A stretch of 64,000 nt of DNA from Balneola sp. (GCA_002696035.1 NZQV01000018.1:62001-126000), one strand, 5' to 3'; positions 47,901 to 57,674 are shown, counted from the first letter of the stretch. Notes: a model not told the origin generated them from the letters alone. Made by a program: numbers and translations.

Positions 47901-50900
47901 GAACGAATCGTGCTTACTCCCGATAGTCTGCTTTTGGAGAAATTTCCTGACATCCACCTCATAGATATGGGCAGTCGTTTTGCCAACCTGAACAGCACCA
48001 CGCCCGATAATATTGTCATCCGCAACACACAGGGTGCACTGATCGATTCCCTGACTTATCAACCAAACTGGGGCGGCTCAGAAACTTCCCTTGAAAGACG
48101 AAGCACCAAAGTTTCAGGGATTTATCGGGAAAACTGGGGGAATTCTCCGGCTGAATCATTAGCTACCCCGGGCAAAGAAAATGAAGTTCAACCCGATAAT
48201 GACCCACCTTCTATTTCCGCTATTCAGGTTGTTTCAAATTCCCGGCTTCGAGTTCTATTCACTGAGTCTGTTCTACCCGAACCTGCTTCAGACCTTCAAA
48301 ACTTTAGTTTGAACACTGAACGATCATCCATTACTACACCGGCTCCTCAGTCAATAGATCAGGTCTCTCCGGATACGCTGCTGATCTCTTTTGACGATAC
48401 ATTTCCGCGGGAACCTGAAGGCACCACCTACACCTTAACCGTAGCCGATCAGACTGATGTTTTTGGAAATATTGCCAATGAACTCAGCACTGATTTCTTC
48501 ATTGTAGATTATGCAGATCCTGATTCAGGTGAGGTCTTTATCACAGAATTTATGTACGATCCGCCCGAGCTGTTTTCTGAATTCATTGAACTCTATAATG
48601 CCACCGACAGCGCCTTCAATTTGCGTGGGTGGACTTTCAACGATAATTCCGGAAACCGCCGCGTTATTTCGGATGTGGATCTTTCGCTGGATCCGGGCGC
48701 CTACCTCATCCTCACTCCCGACAGCGTGATCTACGAGAACTTCCCAAACACAAACTTTTTAGCGATCGGAAGCCGGTTTTCTGCCCTCAATAATTCCACC
48801 GATGCCATCGTGATTCGGGATGAGAACAGCACACTGCTCGATTCACTTTCCTATTCATCTGACTGGGGCGGAAGTGAAGCATCTCTGGAACGCCGCACGA
48901 TCTCTTTTCCACCTGCTTATAAGGAAAACTGGGGAACCTCGCCTGCTGAAAATTCAGCCACGCCCGGACTTCCCAATGTAATTCCTGAAGACCAAACCCC
49001 TCCTGAAATTAAAAACCTGACCGTACTGAATGACAGCACGCTTCGGGTGACCTTCACGGAACGTGTACAAGTCGGCCCGGCCACCCATTCAGAAAATTAC
49101 TCCTTCAGCATCCCTCTTAATTTTGATCAACCTTTACCCGATATCGAAACCATTGATTTTCTACCGCCTGATACGGTTTTGCTCACATACGAAAGAAAGA
49201 TTCCCCGCGAAGACGAAGGTTCTTACCTCGGGCTGAATATTGAAGATCAAACCGACATTTTTGGAAATACTGCGGAGGTGCTTGATGTGCAATTCTTCCT
49301 TATTGACCTGAGTGAAGCGCAGACAGGAGAGGTTGTCATCAATGAATTTATGTATGACCCAGAAGGAATGATGACCGAGTTTGTGGAGCTGTACAATCAT
49401 ACCGGGCGGAATTTTGATCTGTCGGGCTGGTTTTTCAATGACAATACGGGGAACCGAAGAGTCATTACGGATACTAATTTCGAACTTGCTACAAGATCCT
49501 ACGTTGTTCTTGTGCCCGATAGTTCTCTGATCGAGCAGTTTCCCACTCGGAATATCATTGTGATGGGCAGCCGTTTTTCTTCCCTCAACAATTCTACCGA
49601 CGCCATCGTCATCAGCAATGCAGATAGCGTGATCATTGATTCACTCACCTATTCATCTGCCTGGGGCGGTGATGGAGTTTCCCTGGAGCGGCTCAGTCCA
49701 AATGCGCCATCCATCTACCGGGAAAACTGGGCTGGTTCTCCGGCCGGGGAAGGTTCTACACCGGGCCGAAAAAATCAGGTTCAACCCGATGAAACACCTC
49801 CCGAGATACTGCAGGCAAACTATTCTTCAGCCGATTCCATCCGCATCACGTTTAGTGAAAGAGTAGATTCATCTCTGGCACTTGATCTGGATTCCTATGC
49901 GATTTCTCCATCCATCAGCATTAGTGAGATTGCGAGATATTCAGGAAATGCACTCTATTTGGTCTTAAACACGGAGCTTATGGATGGCACCACGTATACG
50001 GTAGCGGTAGAAAATCAGCAGGATATTTTCGGGAATGTGATGGATACCGATGATGCCTCTTTTGAATACGTGTTGCTTTCAGAGGCTCATCCCAGAGATA
50101 TTATTGTGAATGAGATCTTGTATCGCAGAGCATCCGCAAATTCAGAAGAATTCATCGAGTTGTTTAATCGAACGGATGAAAACTTCGATCTCTCCAGCTG
50201 GACGTTTTCCGATGCCACCGGTTCTGCCAATATCCCCGAGGGTACACAGATCAGAAGTGGAGCATATCTTGTACTCACAGATTCAGAACCGGCTGATAAA
50301 GAAAGCGCCTTACGCGCAAAAAATAATTCAAATAGCTCTCGGGTTACCGATGGTATCTATGTATCGGGATTTCCTTCTCTGAATGACGATGAAGACGCAA
50401 TAGTCATCAAAAACCGAAACGGAATGATCATCGACAGCTTGTTTTACAATGAGACCTGGGGCGGGAATGAACCCGGGAAATCGCTGGAACGAAAAGACCC
50501 TGAATCAGCCTCCAATGATGCCAGCAACTGGGCAACGAACACTTCGGAATCAGGAAATTCAGCCGGGACCAAAAGTTCCACCTTTCAACCCGATGAAACG
50601 CCGCCAGAAGTCATCTTTGCCAAACTTCAACCCGATGGAAAGATCTTTGTGGCGTTTTCTGAGTTTATCAACATTGAGAATACGAACGTATTCGTTAATG
50701 AGGAACCTACGGCCATCACCGTTTATGATAAGGCGGACGGAAACAGGGTGATCTTAGGAGAGGATGCCTTTCCCGCCGGCGAACCGCTGCTGGTTACATT
50801 TGATCAGGTTCGTGATTTCAGGGGAAATTCTTCGGAAGATCTCTCGATAGAAGTTTCGCAACCGCTGGCATCCAGCAATGTGGTGATCAATGAAATTCTA

Positions 50901-51773
50901 TACAATCCGCTGGCCAATCCGGATGACAATCTCCCCGACCAAACCGAATACGTTGAGCTCTACAATCGCTCAGAGTATGCCGTCTCACTGGAAGGATTTT
51001 TCCTGCATGATGAACCCGACGAGACCAAAGAAGTTCGGGACATACGCCCCGTTTCATCGCAGTTTAAGTGGATCGCTCCAAATGATTATGTACTCGTGTA
51101 TGCTGAAGATCAGGCCAATAATTTCACCGATAGCCGGCTTGCCAATTATTTTGAAATGGTAACTGTGGAGGAATTATATTACATCAGGATCGATCGCTCC
51201 AGTTTAAGTCTTGCCAATAGTGATGATGCCATTTACCTCTCCGACAGCACCGGAACGACCATTGACTCCGTATTTTTTGATGAAAGCTGGCAAAATCCTA
51301 ATCTCTATGACACCGACGGGGTGGCACTGGAACGCATTGATCCAAACGGACCGGGCAATGATTTATCGAACTGGAGTTCAAGCACGCGCGTAAATGGAGG
51401 AACACCGGGCGAACAGAATTCTATTTTTCAGGAAGCGGGCGCCGGACCGGAAGACACGGGCATCTCTTTTTCGCCCAATCCCTTTTCCCCTGATGATGAC
51501 GGTTTTGACGACAACCTCTTCATCAACTACAAACTGGATGAACCGGATTATCTGCTCCGCGTTCGTATTTTTGATCGGTACGGAAGGGAAGTCCGTGAAC
51601 TCGCCGATGGCAAACAAGCAGGGTTTGAAGGATCATTAATTTGGGACGGACTCACAGATGGTAACCGGAAAAACCGGGTAGGAATCTACATTGTGCTTTT
51701 TGAAGCTTACAACAGCGCAAATGGAAAGAACCGGACGTTCAAGGAGACGGTGGTGCTGGCCAGGAAATTTTAA
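44919..51773 (+). CDS. Giant secreted protein with seven lamin-tail-domain modules
   Basis: The Sec signal is MKPYLLLFISILPGLLYAQS. Residues ~20-215 resemble a jelly-roll domain, followed by two Ig-like regions. Seven lamin-tail (LTD) modules follow at ~46135-46600, 46935-47390, 47735-48190, 48525-48990, 49325-49780, 50095-50590 and 50875-51425. Each starts with INEFMYDP-like text and contains ALNN-TDAIVI and SLERR-ENWG blocks. Ig-like spacers with LTFSERV-type motifs separate them. The last ~100 residues (ISFSPNPFSPDDDGFDDN, then a FlgD-like fold) match gliding-type C-terminal export domains. Surface display or adhesion is inferred. Confidence 0.9.
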   Translation: MKPYLLLFISILPGLLYAQSTTLNENFEDGDFTANPVWIGDTGEFIILDDSGNNLLQLNDTDASNSSTQLRTASAAAYGGWEFYLQMDFNPSSSNYADVYLISDQEDLLDDLNGYFVRIGGTADEVSLFRQDGAAATKIIDGTDGTVSTNPVNIRIKVLRDNTGNWEVLIDSAVTGNFVSQGTISDNDHTSSSYFGLVANYTSTRSELLYFDDFFINVFRIDNAQAHSNETIDVDFNFPVDAATLENSDFTLSDGLGSPQQTQLVNSDLTARLDYGQDIPNGNYTLTVNDLDDTFGNSLPANSQINFTFANPFELTATASPQNDQILLTLSEDLNASTVEAGDFMVNGGSIDPANGITFPEDNQILLDFSDPLPSGSVEIEVSGFESVNGWTIPSESSGSFFIYDAYQAGDIVINEFMKDPPTGTAEYVELRNTSGRYLNLRDWQVGDKNSLATVSTSDQVILPNNYVVISADTSALNNYYGDANYIQASLPALNNGSDEVRLYDENGTLIDSLSYTSEWGGIDVALERRDPAVSSTFMENWGDSPAADFGTPGQTNQIQSDNTPPAINELVVLDDQTLMMIVSERLQTSSAENAGNYTLSQNPASGASTPPLPSISSATQIAADTIRLDLDAVLQEYDGNWTLQADNLTDIFGNTANASAKFNYYVIFTAEENQVAINEFMYDPASGFSEFVELYNHSDSSFNLQDWTLNDNTGNRQTITHSSRVLPKGHYAILAPDSSLADLFPNASLIVMGSRFPALNNGTDAIVIRNQNGLQIDSLTYTSNWGGQEVSLERRSVHYPATFRENWGDSPSPNQATAGAENEIQPDDTPPELSEFEQLSPNQLRLIFSERLQQDPAQTVSNFTLSADNISDIPELQSATFSSPDTILLQLDAGLPSLPEGTTYELSISSQTDIFDNTAGEITQSFFVIEYAKADSGDVFVTEFIFSPGEGFTDFIELYNPTNTPFNLQNWTFNDNSGNPRSIIDAEFPLLPNERIVLTPDSLLLEKFPDIHLIDMGSRFANLNSTTPDNIVIRNTQGALIDSLTYQPNWGGSETSLERRSTKVSGIYRENWGNSPAESLATPGKENEVQPDNDPPSISAIQVVSNSRLRVLFTESVLPEPASDLQNFSLNTERSSITTPAPQSIDQVSPDTLLISFDDTFPREPEGTTYTLTVADQTDVFGNIANELSTDFFIVDYADPDSGEVFITEFMYDPPELFSEFIELYNATDSAFNLRGWTFNDNSGNRRVISDVDLSLDPGAYLILTPDSVIYENFPNTNFLAIGSRFSALNNSTDAIVIRDENSTLLDSLSYSSDWGGSEASLERRTISFPPAYKENWGTSPAENSATPGLPNVIPEDQTPPEIKNLTVLNDSTLRVTFTERVQVGPATHSENYSFSIPLNFDQPLPDIETIDFLPPDTVLLTYERKIPREDEGSYLGLNIEDQTDIFGNTAEVLDVQFFLIDLSEAQTGEVVINEFMYDPEGMMTEFVELYNHTGRNFDLSGWFFNDNTGNRRVITDTNFELATRSYVVLVPDSSLIEQFPTRNIIVMGSRFSSLNNSTDAIVISNADSVIIDSLTYSSAWGGDGVSLERLSPNAPSIYRENWAGSPAGEGSTPGRKNQVQPDETPPEILQANYSSADSIRITFSERVDSSLALDLDSYAISPSISISEIARYSGNALYLVLNTELMDGTTYTVAVENQQDIFGNVMDTDDASFEYVLLSEAHPRDIIVNEILYRRASANSEEFIELFNRTDENFDLSSWTFSDATGSANIPEGTQIRSGAYLVLTDSEPADKESALRAKNNSNSSRVTDGIYVSGFPSLNDDEDAIVIKNRNGMIIDSLFYNETWGGNEPGKSLERKDPESASNDASNWATNTSESGNSAGTKSSTFQPDETPPEVIFAKLQPDGKIFVAFSEFINIENTNVFVNEEPTAITVYDKADGNRVILGEDAFPAGEPLLVTFDQVRDFRGNSSEDLSIEVSQPLASSNVVINEILYNPLANPDDNLPDQTEYVELYNRSEYAVSLEGFFLHDEPDETKEVRDIRPVSSQFKWIAPNDYVLVYAEDQANNFTDSRLANYFEMVTVEELYYIRIDRSSLSLANSDDAIYLSDSTGTTIDSVFFDESWQNPNLYDTDGVALERIDPNGPGNDLSNWSSSTRVNGGTPGEQNSIFQEAGAGPEDTGISFSPNPFSPDDDGFDDNLFINYKLDEPDYLLRVRIFDRYGREVRELADGKQAGFEGSLIWDGLTDGNRKNRVGIYIVLFEAYNSANGKNRTFKETVVLARKF

Positions 51774-51830
51774 ATGTTGAATTGTGAATGTTAAATGAAT
51801 CACACCATTTAACATTCAACATTTAGAATT
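51765..51830. repeat. Palindromic repeat between convergent giant gene and TonB receptor
   Basis: It overlaps the giant gene's stop and carries the same 20-mer as 7961-7980. A 12-bp stem (GAATGTTAAATG with CATTTAACATTC) surrounds an AATCACAC loop. Likely a bidirectional terminator. Confidence 0.75.
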
Positions 51831-53898
51831 CAACATTAAGTTTAACTCCGCCAAACCAGTTTCGGGGAGCTGCCGGCTGATAGAAGCGATCCCCAAAAGC
51901 ATTCAAGTCATTTCCTAAGCTGTACTTTTCATCCAGTAGATTATCGATTCCAAAATAGGCGTCAATATTCACGTTTTCGAAGAGTTCTTTTTTGAAACCG
52001 ATTCTGCTTTGAACTAAATGATAAGCGTTGGAATACACCGTATTGGCGTCATTCAGGGGAATTTCGTCGGTGAAGTTGTAGGAGAGGTTGGCATAAAAAC
52101 CCGGCTCCGTTTTCGCTTTGATCACTGAAACCACAGTATGCGGTGCGACCCCAGTCAGCTCGTTTCCGGAATAATCATTTCCCTCTTTTTGATAATCCAC
52201 AAACTTAAAATTGTGGTAGGTATAGGAAAACTGCCAATCCAGGTTTTGAAGGAACCTCGCCGGATTCTGAAGGATTCGCCAATTCGCAGAAAGTTCAATT
52301 CCATACTGATCGGTAGCACCAGTGTTTTCAAATACAACGGTCGTGTTTCTTCCCGAAGGCTGCTGTACAATGGTTTCATCCAGCTTGAAATAGAAGGTGG
52401 TCAGGTCGTAACTAAATCGCAGCTCCCGAAAACTTCCGCGGGCGCCTACCTCATAATTAGTTCCCTGCTCCGCTTCCAGGTTAAGAGCGATACTGCCCTC
52501 GTTGGTTCGGAATTCCTCTATCGTTGGAGGTGAAAATCCATAGCTGATACTTCCGTGTATAGACATCTCAGGAGCAAATTTCTTCACCAATCCAACTCTC
52601 GGGATGATCTCAGGGTTGAAGGATTTTTCAGCCAGTCCTGCTTCATCGTCCTCTAAATTGGTCACCAGGCGATTCAAACTGTATTCCAGGCGATTGTAAC
52701 TGAATCCAGCCGTGAGGTAGAATTCCCCAGGCAGATCAACTTCAGTATTCACAAATAACAGGGCCGTCCGGATCTTGATCTCGTCATCAAAATTCAAGGC
52801 TCCTGTTTCACCGAAATCATTTTCAAAATTTCGGGCGGCATAATTTGCTGTTTGGTATTCACCTCCAAAAGTAAATCGGGTGCGTACCTCTCCGATATCC
52901 GTGTCATAATAGAAACGGGTTCGGCCACCGCCCGACTTCCGGCTGTCTTTTTTATAGTCCAGATTGAAGGGATTCTCGAAAGCGCTGAATGTACCATACA
53001 ATGTGGTTTCATTGGAAATGCTTCCCATGATGTCCACATCATGCGTAATACCGGCCAGAAAAGATTCCTGATAAATACTCGCATTGGCTTCTTCACTGCT
53101 GAGTACAAATGGATTTCCCGGCCGTGCCTGACTCGGATCGTTTTGATACTGCTCCAGCGTCAATCCGCCCGGCGTGCCATAATTCAGATTCGAGTATAGA
53201 AAACTGGTTTTGATGATCTGCTTTTCGTTGAGTTGAAACCGCCCGGATAGTTCGGCCGTCTGCCGGTCAAAAAAGGATTGATCCCGGTAACCATCCAGAT
53301 GCTGGTTGGAATAATTGAACCGAAAGTTACCGCGGTCCATTTGCTGTTCGGCGTAAGCGGTATAGCGCTGGAGTCCATAGGAGCCAAACATCGTCCCTGC
53401 TCCCACTTCATTTTGACTGGATTGCCGGCTTTCAAGTAACAACGCACCGCCATTTCCTGCTCCGTAAATACTTCCAGCCGGACCCCGAATAACTTCCACT
53501 TCCTGCATATTGATCACATCCAGCAGATTGAGAGGCGTGCTTCCTGATGGGGCCGTGAAAGGGATATCATTCCAATAAATTTTCACATTTCTCACTCCAA
53601 AAGGTGCGCGAAGGGAACTTCCCCGAATAGCCACGCGGTAACTTCCCGGGGCACGTTGTTCAATTCGCACCCCTGGAACGGTGTTCAACCCAAATAAAAG
53701 TGAGGTTTCGTCAAAACCGGATACGCGTTCCGCATCAATGTTCGTGATAGCGCCGGGCGTTTCCATCACGCTTCGATTCCCCTCGAAGCCGGTGACAACG
53801 ACTTCGCCGAGATCCCCCTGGAGCGTATCAATTTGTTGGGCTTGAATGAATGGTGATAATAAAATAAGAGTGAGTATAGAAACAGTTATTTTGTTCAT
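51823..53898 (-). CDS. TonB-dependent outer membrane receptor
   Basis: I start at MNKITVSILTLILLSPFIQAQ. The plug domain follows: LGEVVVTGFEGNRSVMETPGAI, then VPGVRIEQRAPGSYRVAIRG, and NMQEVEVIRGPAGSIYGAGNGGA. The rest is a beta barrel ending in NWFGGVKLNVEF with a C-terminal Phe, as expected for outer-membrane insertion. It lacks the CarboxypepD-like N-extension of SusC proteins, so a FecA-like siderophore or metal receptor is more likely than glycan uptake. Monocistronic. Confidence 0.93.
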   Translation of the reverse strand: MNKITVSILTLILLSPFIQAQQIDTLQGDLGEVVVTGFEGNRSVMETPGAITNIDAERVSGFDETSLLFGLNTVPGVRIEQRAPGSYRVAIRGSSLRAPFGVRNVKIYWNDIPFTAPSGSTPLNLLDVINMQEVEVIRGPAGSIYGAGNGGALLLESRQSSQNEVGAGTMFGSYGLQRYTAYAEQQMDRGNFRFNYSNQHLDGYRDQSFFDRQTAELSGRFQLNEKQIIKTSFLYSNLNYGTPGGLTLEQYQNDPSQARPGNPFVLSSEEANASIYQESFLAGITHDVDIMGSISNETTLYGTFSAFENPFNLDYKKDSRKSGGGRTRFYYDTDIGEVRTRFTFGGEYQTANYAARNFENDFGETGALNFDDEIKIRTALLFVNTEVDLPGEFYLTAGFSYNRLEYSLNRLVTNLEDDEAGLAEKSFNPEIIPRVGLVKKFAPEMSIHGSISYGFSPPTIEEFRTNEGSIALNLEAEQGTNYEVGARGSFRELRFSYDLTTFYFKLDETIVQQPSGRNTTVVFENTGATDQYGIELSANWRILQNPARFLQNLDWQFSYTYHNFKFVDYQKEGNDYSGNELTGVAPHTVVSVIKAKTEPGFYANLSYNFTDEIPLNDANTVYSNAYHLVQSRIGFKKELFENVNIDAYFGIDNLLDEKYSLGNDLNAFGDRFYQPAAPRNWFGGVKLNVEF

Positions 53899-53964
53899 GG
53901 GAACAAAGTACAAAGGCTTGTATTAACATTTAAGAATTGAATACCTTCCGGCAACAAATCATTC

Positions 53965-54110
53965 CATGAAAAGTGGTGGATTTACGAGCTTAAATGATTT
54001 CAGAGTCATTCCACGGCAAATGCCTGGAATCTTAATGTTGTTTAAGATTCTGACTATGATTCAAGGACAACATTTAGATCCCTGCCTCCGCAAGGATGAC
54101 GCGACTTTGG
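53965..54110. repeat. Two dispersed hairpins upstream of murI
   Basis: Near 54010, ATTCCACGGCA and TGCCTGGAAT pair with one bulge; CATTCCACGGCA also occurs at 21373. Near 54078-54100, GATCCCTGCCTCCGCAAGG resembles the common GATCCCTGCC-GC hairpin repeat. No gene is here. Confidence 0.5.
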
Positions 54111-54156
54111 TAAGTACGTACTTTTAACAGATAACAGGAACCCTAATATTCTCTCA

Positions 54157-54966
54157 TTGCAAGATTTAAAGAACGCTCCTATTGGCATTTTCGACTCCGG
54201 CATTGGCGGACTCACCGTAGCCAAAGCTGTGATCGATGCCCTTCCCACCGAAGACATCATCTATTTTGGCGATACCGCCCGTGTTCCTTACGGCATCAAA
54301 TCGGAAGAAACGGTTCGGGCTTATGCGCTGCAGATCACAAACTTTTTATTGAAGCGCGGGGTGAAGATGATCCTGATTGCTTGCAATACGGTATCGGCCT
54401 CTGCGAAGGAAGAGATCATTCAGGCGGCTGGTGATATTCCCGTTTTAGATGTAATTACCGCCGGAACTCATACGGCCATTGGACTTGCAAACCATCATAA
54501 TATTGGGGTGATCGGAACTTTGGGAACCGTAAATTCACGGGCTTATGTGGAAGCCATTCATGCTCATGATCCAACCATCACGGTAAAACAAGAAGCTTGT
54601 CCGTTGCTGGTTCCGCTGGCTGAAGAAGGCTGGATAGATAACGATGTAGCGGTCAAAACCCTTCACCACTATTTAGATGGATTTAAAGGAAGTGGCATAC
54701 AATCGCTTATTTTGGGATGTACGCATTATCCGCTTTTCAAAGAGATCATTCCAAGTATTCTTAATGGCGAAGGAGTCGAGATCATTGATTCGGCTGAATC
54801 GATCGCAACTTCAGCCAGGGAGAAATTGGGGGAACTGAGCTTGTTGAATGATACCGGCGGGGAGTTTCAATGTTTTGTGAGTGACCGCCCCCAGCGCTTT
54901 CATGAACTAGCTGAGCGTTTTTTGGGTCGCAGGTTGAATGGAGTTGAAGTAGTGGTGTTGGATTGA
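54157..54966 (+). CDS. murI: Glutamate racemase
   Basis: It makes D-glutamate for peptidoglycan. FDSGIGGLTVAKAV, DTARVPYGIKS, the first catalytic Cys in IACNTVSAS and the second in LGCTHYPLF are all in place. The 269-aa length is normal. Only TTG serves as start, at 54157, with family sequence beginning right after it. Confidence 0.97.
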   Translation: MQDLKNAPIGIFDSGIGGLTVAKAVIDALPTEDIIYFGDTARVPYGIKSEETVRAYALQITNFLLKRGVKMILIACNTVSASAKEEIIQAAGDIPVLDVITAGTHTAIGLANHHNIGVIGTLGTVNSRAYVEAIHAHDPTITVKQEACPLLVPLAEEGWIDNDVAVKTLHHYLDGFKGSGIQSLILGCTHYPLFKEIIPSILNGEGVEIIDSAESIATSAREKLGELSLLNDTGGEFQCFVSDRPQRFHELAERFLGRRLNGVEVVVLD

Positions 54967-55036
54967 TTATAGGAGCTGTCAGCTACTGGAACTCGTTTTC
55001 AACGCTTGTACCTTATATTCAATTTCAAAACAACCT

Positions 55037-55453
55037 TTACTGATTTTTCAACAAATCCCGAATTTCTGTCAACAAGACTTCTTCTTTGCTGGGTTCAGCC
55101 GGTTTGGGTTCTGGTTTGGCTTCTTCTTTTTTCATGAACTCATTGTATCCCTTCACTACCATAAAAATAGCCGCAGATACGATCACAAACGTAATGATGG
55201 TATTGATGAACGCTCCATAGTTGATGGTTATGGTTTCTATGGTTCCGTCAGCCAACACCCGGTCTGCGATCTTTAATTTCAGCTCTGCAAAGTCAACTCC
55301 GGCAATGGCATAGCCCACCGGCGGCATGATGATATCGTTCACAAATGATTTCACAATGGCTCCGAAATAGGTGGCCATAATTAAACCCACAGCCAATTCG
55401 ATCACATTCCCACGGGATACAAATTTTTTGAATTCTTGAATCAGGTCTTTCAT
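55037..55453 (-). CDS. mscL: Large-conductance mechanosensitive channel
   Basis: MscL opens under membrane tension to release solutes. The 138-aa protein has the N-terminal helix IQEFKKFVSRGNVIELAVGLIMATYFGAIV, which includes the gate helix, a periplasmic loop, TM2 (INTIITFVIVSAAIFMVV) and a C-terminal helix EEVLLTEIRDLLKNQ after a Pro/Lys/Glu linker. Confidence 0.96.
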   Translation of the reverse strand: MKDLIQEFKKFVSRGNVIELAVGLIMATYFGAIVKSFVNDIIMPPVGYAIAGVDFAELKLKIADRVLADGTIETITINYGAFINTIITFVIVSAAIFMVVKGYNEFMKKEEAKPEPKPAEPSKEEVLLTEIRDLLKNQ

Positions 55454-55882
55454 CAATTTTCTTCTTTTTGTTATTAATTCGGATGAATATGAGGATTGGT
55501 TTAATTGTGAACAAGTTAAAACCTATTCAGCCCTTGGCCATATTGTTCATTTTGCCTTGATGCAAAACGAACCAAAAGATCAAGGCTTCGAAAAAAGAGC
55601 TAAAGCTGACTCCAATCCGCTAAAATAAATCAATGCTCCATCTCGATATGAATTTGTTCAAAGTTTTTCAGCGGTATGATTTATTTCTTAACGCTTCATT
55701 CCATCACCTTCTTACTTAACGCTCTTTTTTCTAAGGCCAGCCAAGATTAATTAGCCCACATATCTCATTCAATATTCCGAATTCACTATTGAATATTCGA
55801 TATTCATATAAATTAGCCTCTTTACGACTTCTGCTTTATCTTTAATTCAAATTAAATTTATCAGTCTTAGTATCATCCATAT
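55454..55882. other. Gap upstream of mscL with repeat-like hairpins
   Basis: No gene is supported. TTCATTTTGC, CTTGAT, GCAAAACGAA (near 55546-55571) form a 9-of-10 stem within a phrase typical of Bacteroidota intergenic repeats. ATTCAATA and TATTGAAT lie near 55770-55800. Confidence 0.55.
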
Positions 55883-56131
55883 ATGAAAACAATTGCTCAG
55901 CTCACCTACATTCCCCTTTCCGAAGAAGATCCCCGTGAAAAAGTACAGGAATTGCTGGAGCATCTTGCCCAATACGATGTAGATATCGAAGTTGGCTATT
56001 TATCTACTACCATCATTGGTGCGCCTAAAATGGTATTTGAAGTGATCGCTGATCTGTACGACATCATGGCGATGGAAACCGAGAAGTTCCGTTTTCAGGT
56101 AGATCTACTCAGTCCTTCTAAAGAGGAATAG
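55883..56131 (+). CDS. YkoF/MTH1187-like small thiamine-binding-fold protein
   Basis: The 82-aa protein has a ferredoxin-like beta-alpha-beta pattern: AQLTYIPLSEEDPREKVQELLEHLAQYDVDIEVGYLSTTI then a VFEVIADLYDIM helix. Start and spacing match the MTH1187/YkoF thiamine-binding family, which forms dimers or tetramers. Ligand residues cannot be confirmed here. It has a ~50-nt leader and is convergent with phoH. Confidence 0.55.
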   Translation: MKTIAQLTYIPLSEEDPREKVQELLEHLAQYDVDIEVGYLSTTIIGAPKMVFEVIADLYDIMAMETEKFRFQVDLLSPSKEE

Positions 56132-56204
56132 GTTTTAGGTGGGAGGTGTTAGGTGTTAGAACTATTTGAAACTAACACCTCATCTCTAAAACCTAACACC
56201 TAAA
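56131..56204. terminator. Palindrome between convergent YkoF-like and phoH
   Basis: GAGGTGTTAG and CTAACACCTC are exact complements within a longer repetitive stretch of TTAGGTGTTAG words. Confidence 0.6.
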
Positions 56205-56207
56205 CTC

Positions 56208-57539
56208 TTACAACAGTTTTGAAGCCAAATTCGCCAAGTCAGATCGCTCTCCCTTTTCTAAATTTATATGCGCATACAGGTCATGATCGTGCATTCGATC
56301 GACCAGGTAGCTTAGCCCATTACTTTGTGCATCCAGGTACGGCGTATCGATCTGGAAGATGTCTCCAGTGAATACGATCTTGGTATTTTCGCCCGCCCGG
56401 GTGATGATGGTTTTTACTTCATGTGGTGTCAGATTCTGGGCCTCATCAATAATGAAGATCACATTGGAGAGACTTCGTCCGCGAATGTACGCCAGCGGCA
56501 CAATCCGGAGCTTATCCGTTTGCAGCATCTCGTCTATTTTTTTGAATTGCTTGCTGCTTTCCTTGTACTGATTCTTGATGAAGCTCAGGTTATCCCAAAG
56601 GGGCTGCATGTAGGGATCGATCTTTTGGTTGGCATCGCCGGGTAAATAGCCGATGTCTTTATTACTCAGCGGCACAATCGGCCGCGCCAGGTAGATCTGC
56701 TTAAATTCACTTCTTTGCTCCAAAGCAGAAGCCAGTGCCAGCAACGTCTTCCCGGTTCCCGCTGCCCCGGTGATAGTGGTACACAGAATGTTCGGATTTT
56801 GAAGAGCGTGCAAGGCAAAGGTCTGTTCCGCATTTTTAGGGTGAATGCCATAGGCATGGGTCTTGTCGATCACCTCGATCATTTCACTTTGCGGATTAAA
56901 CCAACCCAGCGCTGAGGCACCATGACTTTTCATGATATAAAAATGATTACACACCGGTTCTTTCTGTCCCAACTTTTCCGGCTCTATACTTCCTTCTTTA
57001 TAAAATTCACTGATCAACGCCGGATCTTCGATCTCAATTTCCGTCTTTCCACGATACAAATGCTCAATATCTTTGATGCGTATCGTCTCATAATCTTCTG
57101 CCTCCAAATTCAACGCACGGGCTTTCAATCGCAGATTAATATCTTTGGATATCAGGACTACCCGCTGTCCTGGATTTTCTTCTTTAAGGTGAAGGGCAGC
57201 GTTAATGATCCGGTGATCATTTTTATCTGAACCGTATATTTTAGTGGCATCCGTAGAAGTTTCCTGATTGGTGATCACCCTAAGTTTACCATGTGAGCGT
57301 CCGTTCAGGGGAATCCAATCCTGCAGCATATTGGCATCCGAGATCCCATCCAGGTAACGAATAAATTCCCGGGCATGCAGGTTGATCACATTGTTTCCCT
57401 TTTTAAAGGTATCCAGCTCCTCCAATACCGTGATGGGAATAGCTACATCATTTTTTTCGAAATTTCGGACGGCTTCATAATCATAGAGTAGAACGGAGGT
57501 GTCGAGGACGAAGATCTTCTTCTCTTTCTTCTTTGGCAT
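56208..57539 (-). CDS. PhoH family ATPase with N-terminal PIN domain
   Basis: Residues 1-~150 form a PIN RNase-like domain (FVLDTSVLLYDYEAVRNFEK, then ITVLEELDTFKKG). Residues ~235-440 form the PhoH ATPase with Walker A TGAAGTGKTLLALASALEQ and Walker B VIFIIDEAQNLTPHE, followed by FTGDIFQIDTPY. The 443-aa layout matches the PhoH2/YlaK type, coupling RNA cleavage to unwinding. Confidence 0.92.
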   Translation of the reverse strand: MPKKKEKKIFVLDTSVLLYDYEAVRNFEKNDVAIPITVLEELDTFKKGNNVINLHAREFIRYLDGISDANMLQDWIPLNGRSHGKLRVITNQETSTDATKIYGSDKNDHRIINAALHLKEENPGQRVVLISKDINLRLKARALNLEAEDYETIRIKDIEHLYRGKTEIEIEDPALISEFYKEGSIEPEKLGQKEPVCNHFYIMKSHGASALGWFNPQSEMIEVIDKTHAYGIHPKNAEQTFALHALQNPNILCTTITGAAGTGKTLLALASALEQRSEFKQIYLARPIVPLSNKDIGYLPGDANQKIDPYMQPLWDNLSFIKNQYKESSKQFKKIDEMLQTDKLRIVPLAYIRGRSLSNVIFIIDEAQNLTPHEVKTIITRAGENTKIVFTGDIFQIDTPYLDAQSNGLSYLVDRMHDHDLYAHINLEKGERSDLANLASKLL

Positions 57540-57674
57540 AGAGGTGAGATTTGAGTTGTAAAAGCTAATGTACCAGCCATAGCAGATGATTTGTGAACGG
57601 CTCTTGAAATAAAGCTAATGCCCATACCATTTGCAACGCCCCGATCAGATTTAACAGAGAATTATTAGTGTGGG

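Noticed and set aside
47586-48062. 158-aa antisense frame inside the giant LTD gene
   Set aside because: It arises from the repeated LTD coding sequence; no start signal or family.
46130-51430. Internal repeats as a CRISPR or VNTR array
   Set aside because: The repeats are ~800 bp protein modules with diverged DNA, not short direct repeats with spacers.
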